64,000 nt of DNA. Origin: Pedobacter aquatilis (GTDB lineage Bacteria > Bacteroidota > Bacteroidia > Sphingobacteriales > Sphingobacteriaceae). The DNA is taken from NCBI RefSeq assembly GCF_030409415.1, contig NZ_JAUFPW010000034.1, forward strand, positions 169,895-233,894, written 5' to 3'. Shown here piece by piece: positions 60,640 to 64,000 of this stretch. Position 1 is the first letter of the stretch. Each line of letters opens with the position of its first letter. Position numbers and translations under genes: made by a program. Below the pieces are notes generated by a model. That model saw nothing but the letters and a program-made list of their open reading frames with translations. It was not told where the DNA came from and did no database searches.

Positions 60640-60990
60640 CTATTTTACAACAATCTGCTTTGGTTCTGTTACAACGATTTGAAATTTACCTTTAAATTCA
60701 GTAATAATTCCTGTAACACAAATATTGTTACCTAAGTACATGCTAGCGGGTTCTGAAGAAAATTTAGAAATATCTTCTTTATTTATGGCAAGGGTTAAGA
60801 GTTCTTTTGGGTAAGCTCCGCCTAAATTTACCAAACTTATTTTATCTAAAGCCTTTGTACTATAAACAGAATCGCAGATTGTAACCGTTTTGCCCACGTA
60901 TTGTGATGCATCTTTAGCTAAAATTAATGTCTGGCTTTTAGCTAAATAACTTAAAGAAGTTAATACTAGCACGATTAATAACTTTTTCAT
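60640..60990 (-). CDS. Exported small OB-fold-like protein
   Basis: This 116-residue protein has a signal peptide (1-19, LAKSQ) followed by a beta-rich domain (about 25-116) with YVGKTVTICDSVYSTKAL, ISLVNLGGAYP and CVTGIITEFKGKFQIVV, the layout of an OB-fold binding module. Relatives occur as small periplasmic proteins. The ligand is unknown. The gene has the best promoter match in the window (61020-61049). Confidence 0.72.
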   Translation of the reverse strand: MKKLLIVLVLTSLSYLAKSQTLILAKDASQYVGKTVTICDSVYSTKALDKISLVNLGGAYPKELLTLAINKEDISKFSSEPASMYLGNNICVTGIITEFKGKFQIVVTEPKQIVVK

Positions 60991-61019
60991 AGGATTTACT
61001 TTAAGGGTGATCTGTTTTA

Positions 61020-61049
61020 CAAAGATACAATGCTTTCAATTATAACCAA
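61020..61049 (-). promoter_or_regulatory. Bacteroidota-type promoter with both elements
   Basis: On the minus strand TTG (61047-61049) is followed after 19 bases by TATCTTTG (61020-61027). Both the -33 and -7 elements and their spacing fit the Bacteroidota consensus. It lies 29 bases upstream of the OB-fold-like gene. Confidence 0.55.
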
Positions 61050-61157
61050 TACTGTATTTTTTTGTTGAACAATAATTTTACCTTATTCTTTAAATCATTT
61101 TCATGCTTTTTAAAACATTAATTTATATTTAAGAAATAATATTAACAAGCATATTTA

Positions 61158-63866
61158 ATGAAAACCATAACAACTATTGCTATCTCTGGTATCGCAATAA
61201 CATTTCTAGCTTTACCAACACTTTTTAGCTCAAATTCATTTATTAAAAAAACTAATGGACCAAAGCTAAAAAATGAAAATATTTTAAGGATTGATACTCC
61301 AGACCAAGATAGATTTGTAAAAGTTAATTTAGTTCAGGGACAGTTTACCGAGCCAACGGAAATGGCTGTTTTGCCAAATCTGGATATACTTGTGGCACAA
61401 AGAAGAGGTGAGCTATTACTTTATAAAAATAAAACAAAAAAACTTTCACAAGTTGCTAAGCTCGATGTTTATTTCAAAACTGGTTTATCTGATGTAAATG
61501 CTGAGGAAGGTTTATTGGGTTTAACCATCGACCCAAAATATGCTGTAAATAATTATGTCTACTTATTTTACAGTCCAATAGGTAGTTCTGTAAACCGTTT
61601 ATCGAGATTTAAAATGGTAAACGATATGTTAAGCATGTCATCGGAAAAAGTAATTTTGGAATTTTATTCTCAAAGAGAGATTTGCTGCCATACTGGTGGT
61701 TCATTAGCATTCGGTCCAGACGGTTTATTATACATTTCTACCGGAGATAATTCTACTCCATTCGATGTACCAAACCAAAAATTTGTAAATAAGGGATACG
61801 CACCTCTGGATAATAGGGAAGGATTACAACAATACGATGCGAGAAGGTCAGCTGGTAATACAAATGATTTACGTGGAAAAATCCTTAGAATTAAAGTAAA
61901 TGAAAATGGTAGTTACAGCATACCTGAAGGAAATTTATTTTCAAAAACGGATAAAGGCAGACCAGAAATTTTTGTAATGGGGAATAGAAATCCATATAGA
62001 ATATCTGTTGATCAAAAAAACGGTTATTTATATTGGGGAGAAGTTGGTCCGGATGCAAATAATGACGATGAACTAAGAGGCCCTAAGGGTTATGATGAAG
62101 TAAATCAAGCAAGAAAAGCAGGTAATTTCGGTTGGCCGCTGTTTATCGGAAATAATTATCCATATAAAGCATACGATTTCACAAATGGTAAAAACGGAGA
62201 AGCTTTTGATGCTGCAAAGCCGTTAAATAACTCACCAAATAACACGGGTTTAACTAATCTGCCTCCAGCTCAACCAGCCTTCATTTGGTATCCGTATGGA
62301 GAATCTAAAGAATTTCCACAAGTTGGTTCTGGCGGAAGAACTGCTATGACTGGTCCTGTTCTATACACTCAAGCCAATTCAGCTTATCCGACATATTATA
62401 ATGGAAAGTTGATAATCTATGAGTGGGTTAGAGGTTGGGTTAAAGCCGTAACCATGAATGCATCAGGAGATTATTTAAGTATGGAGCCAATAATGTCCAA
62501 TTTATCGTTTGCAGCACCAATAGATATGGAACAAGGTCCGGATGGAAAAATCTATGTACTAGAATACGGTAAAGGTTGGTTTTCAAAAAATCCAGATGCT
62601 GGAATTGTCCGAATCGATTATTTAAAAGGAAATAGGCCACCAGTAGTAAATGCATTAGAAATTGATAAACCTAGTGGATTATTACCTTATAAAATGATTG
62701 CAAAGGTTAATGCCCGTGATGCAGATGGCGGAAAATTAACATACATCTGGAACCTTGGAAACGGGCTGAAAAAAACTACTTCAGTTCCTCAAATAGAACA
62801 TACCTATACAAAAGCAGGTGAATATGCAATTAGCGTTTCTGTTGTAGATAACGCTAATGCAAGTACAAAAAGTAGAACTATTCCTGTATTTGCTGGTAAT
62901 GAACACCCAAAAGTTGATATTTTAATTGCAGGTAATAAATCATTCTATTTCCCAGAAAAAGCAGTTAATTACCAGGTTTTAGTAACTGATAAAAACGCAA
63001 CGGTAAATAAAGACAGAATTTTTATTTCGAGCAGTTATACCGAAGGTATAGATTTGGCTGGAGCACAACTTGGTCATCAACAAGTTGCACAAACCATGAT
63101 TGGGAAATCACTAATGATGAAATCTGATTGTAGCACTTGCCATAAAGTTTCTGAAACATCAATCGGACCTGCGTTTAATAAAATTTCAAGCAAATATCAA
63201 AAAGACCCAAAAGCGTCAGAATATCTGGTTTCTAAAGTTATTAGAGGTAGTTCGGGAGTTTGGGGCGAAGTTCCAATGCCTGCCCATGCATCGATGAAAG
63301 AAAGTGAAGTTAAACAAATAGTAGAATGGGTTATGAGTTTATCGGCAAAAGATAATGCACCGGCATCTTTACCAAATAAAGGAACCATAACACCACCAAA
63401 AACAGTTAATAAAAATAAGCCTGTTTTAACTTTAAAAGCTAGTTACGCAGATTTAGGTGCAAAAGGTTTAAGGCCGTTAAGCACTACAAATACTTTTAAT
63501 TTAAGAAATAATAATTTAAGCAGTAGCAATTTAAATGAAGTTTCAGGTTTTAACCGTAATGATGATGGTAGCTTAAGTTTGGCTAAATCTGAAGGATGGA
63601 TTAAGCTGCAAGAAATTGATTTAACGGATGTACAATCGTTCCAAATATTTAAAAATACTGGTGATAATAATGAAGATTACGAAATAGAAATAAGGCTCGA
63701 TAACGAAAGCGGCAAACTTCTTTCAAAATCTACATTTGGAAAAGGTATTTTTCCAATAAGTACAGTGGTTGATGGAAATTTCCATAATGTTTTTATTCTA
63801 TTCAAATCAAAAACTGATAACAAAAACAAACTGGATATTAAATCGATAATGCTTAATGCCAAATAA
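61158..63866 (+). CDS. PQQ-type sugar dehydrogenase + PKD + cytochrome c fusion
   Basis: This 902-residue exported protein has a signal peptide (about 1-26), a glucose/sorbosone-dehydrogenase beta-propeller (about 55-488, with AEEGLLGLTIDP, CCHTGGSLAFGPDGLLYISTGD and GNRNPYR), a PKD domain (about 495-580), and a class I cytochrome c domain (about 640-735) with Cys658, Cys661, His662 (CSTCH) and a likely axial Met in VPMPAH. The last about 150 residues are beta-rich and could bind carbohydrate. The fusion would oxidise a sugar and pass electrons to its own heme in the periplasm. PQQ binding is inferred from the family. Confidence 0.9.
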   Translation: MKTITTIAISGIAITFLALPTLFSSNSFIKKTNGPKLKNENILRIDTPDQDRFVKVNLVQGQFTEPTEMAVLPNLDILVAQRRGELLLYKNKTKKLSQVAKLDVYFKTGLSDVNAEEGLLGLTIDPKYAVNNYVYLFYSPIGSSVNRLSRFKMVNDMLSMSSEKVILEFYSQREICCHTGGSLAFGPDGLLYISTGDNSTPFDVPNQKFVNKGYAPLDNREGLQQYDARRSAGNTNDLRGKILRIKVNENGSYSIPEGNLFSKTDKGRPEIFVMGNRNPYRISVDQKNGYLYWGEVGPDANNDDELRGPKGYDEVNQARKAGNFGWPLFIGNNYPYKAYDFTNGKNGEAFDAAKPLNNSPNNTGLTNLPPAQPAFIWYPYGESKEFPQVGSGGRTAMTGPVLYTQANSAYPTYYNGKLIIYEWVRGWVKAVTMNASGDYLSMEPIMSNLSFAAPIDMEQGPDGKIYVLEYGKGWFSKNPDAGIVRIDYLKGNRPPVVNALEIDKPSGLLPYKMIAKVNARDADGGKLTYIWNLGNGLKKTTSVPQIEHTYTKAGEYAISVSVVDNANASTKSRTIPVFAGNEHPKVDILIAGNKSFYFPEKAVNYQVLVTDKNATVNKDRIFISSSYTEGIDLAGAQLGHQQVAQTMIGKSLMMKSDCSTCHKVSETSIGPAFNKISSKYQKDPKASEYLVSKVIRGSSGVWGEVPMPAHASMKESEVKQIVEWVMSLSAKDNAPASLPNKGTITPPKTVNKNKPVLTLKASYADLGAKGLRPLSTTNTFNLRNNNLSSSNLNEVSGFNRNDDGSLSLAKSEGWIKLQEIDLTDVQSFQIFKNTGDNNEDYEIEIRLDNESGKLLSKSTFGKGIFPISTVVDGNFHNVFILFKSKTDNKNKLDIKSIMLNAK

Positions 63867-63869
63867 TAA

Positions 63870-63906
63870 AAAAGGCTTTGATATTTATTCAAGGCCTTTT
63901 ATTTTT
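63870..63906 (+). terminator. Terminator of the sugar dehydrogenase gene
   Basis: AAAAGGCTTTG (63870-63880) pairs with CAAGGCCTTTT (63890-63900) with one G:U pair and is followed by ATTTTTA. Nothing recognisable follows in the last 94 bases. Confidence 0.85.
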
Positions 63907-64000
63907 ACTGAGAATTTTAAAAAGGTCATTATATTGTTGTTATGCAAAATATATTGACTGTTCGTGTGAGGCCATTTGAGGCTAGGTAAACATTGAGTTA

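Noticed and set aside
1..64000. CRISPR arrays, tRNA or rRNA genes and insertion-sequence transposases
   Set aside because: I saw no regularly spaced repeats, no cloverleaf-type sequence with T-arm motif, and no transposase-like reading frame. A dedicated scan (for example a tRNA covariance search) would be needed to be sure.

Overview
The window looks like a chromosome segment of a Bacteroidota bacterium, most likely family Sphingobacteriaceae (Pedobacter-like). The evidence is internal: AT-rich DNA, a SusC/SusD pair, DUF5689, DUF4142 and DUF4890-type proteins, a Bacteroidota-type LptD, several matches to the Bacteroidota promoter -7 box (TAnnTTTG), and few recognisable Shine-Dalgarno sequences. 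The genus is inferred; no rRNA or tRNA gene is present to anchor it. No prophage, transposase or CRISPR array is visible.

Layout. 1-8.8 kb is a housekeeping and envelope block: the end of ribonuclease Z, an MCE/MlaD lipid-transport protein, two tandem Amidase_3 cell-wall amidases, LptD (TTG start, divergent from the amidases), CinA and a lipoylated E2 acyltransferase. 9-13.9 kb holds two paralogous short-chain dehydrogenases, an AraC regulator, FabF and a YceH protein. 14.2-19.1 kb encodes a Tat-exported molybdenum aldehyde oxidoreductase of the PaoABC type, followed by a zinc alcohol dehydrogenase. 19.5-22.9 kb has an S8 protease with a large insert, a DUF4142 lipoprotein, a GNAT acetyltransferase and YajQ. 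23-31.7 kb is a polyphosphate and pentose-phosphate cluster: an H1-like basic protein, ppk1 and ppx on the plus strand, facing pgl, zwf, gnd and a polyphosphate-glucokinase-like ROK kinase. A membrane hydroxylase follows at 31.8 kb.

33.5-43.0 kb is the most distinctive region. It is a six-gene unidirectional run, SusC - SusD - DUF5689 lipoprotein - calcineurin-like phosphoesterase - glycerophosphodiester phosphodiesterase - SGNH hydrolase. I read it as an outer-membrane capture and hydrolysis locus for a phosphodiester substrate such as deacylated phospholipid. Next come a Spy-like protein, a LexA-like (XRE + S24) repressor divergent from a degenerate GIY-YIG protein across a palindromic operator, a three-part protein (metallopeptidase-like + TolB-like propeller + outer-membrane barrel), PBP1A, and a PPK2 polyphosphate kinase. 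51.7-64 kb is mixed: a GH127-type glycosidase, an exported VOC protein, a PAS histidine kinase, a 60-residue protein bracketed by terminators, a HAD hydrolase with an altered catalytic motif, an L,D-transpeptidase, an ECF sigma factor, a Crp-family regulator, a PAP2 phosphatase, two small proteins and a sugar dehydrogenase-PKD-cytochrome c fusion.

Several intergenic regions carry palindromic repeat-like elements (9869, 13918, 14051, 19100 and 27780). Rho-independent terminators are clear at many gene ends.
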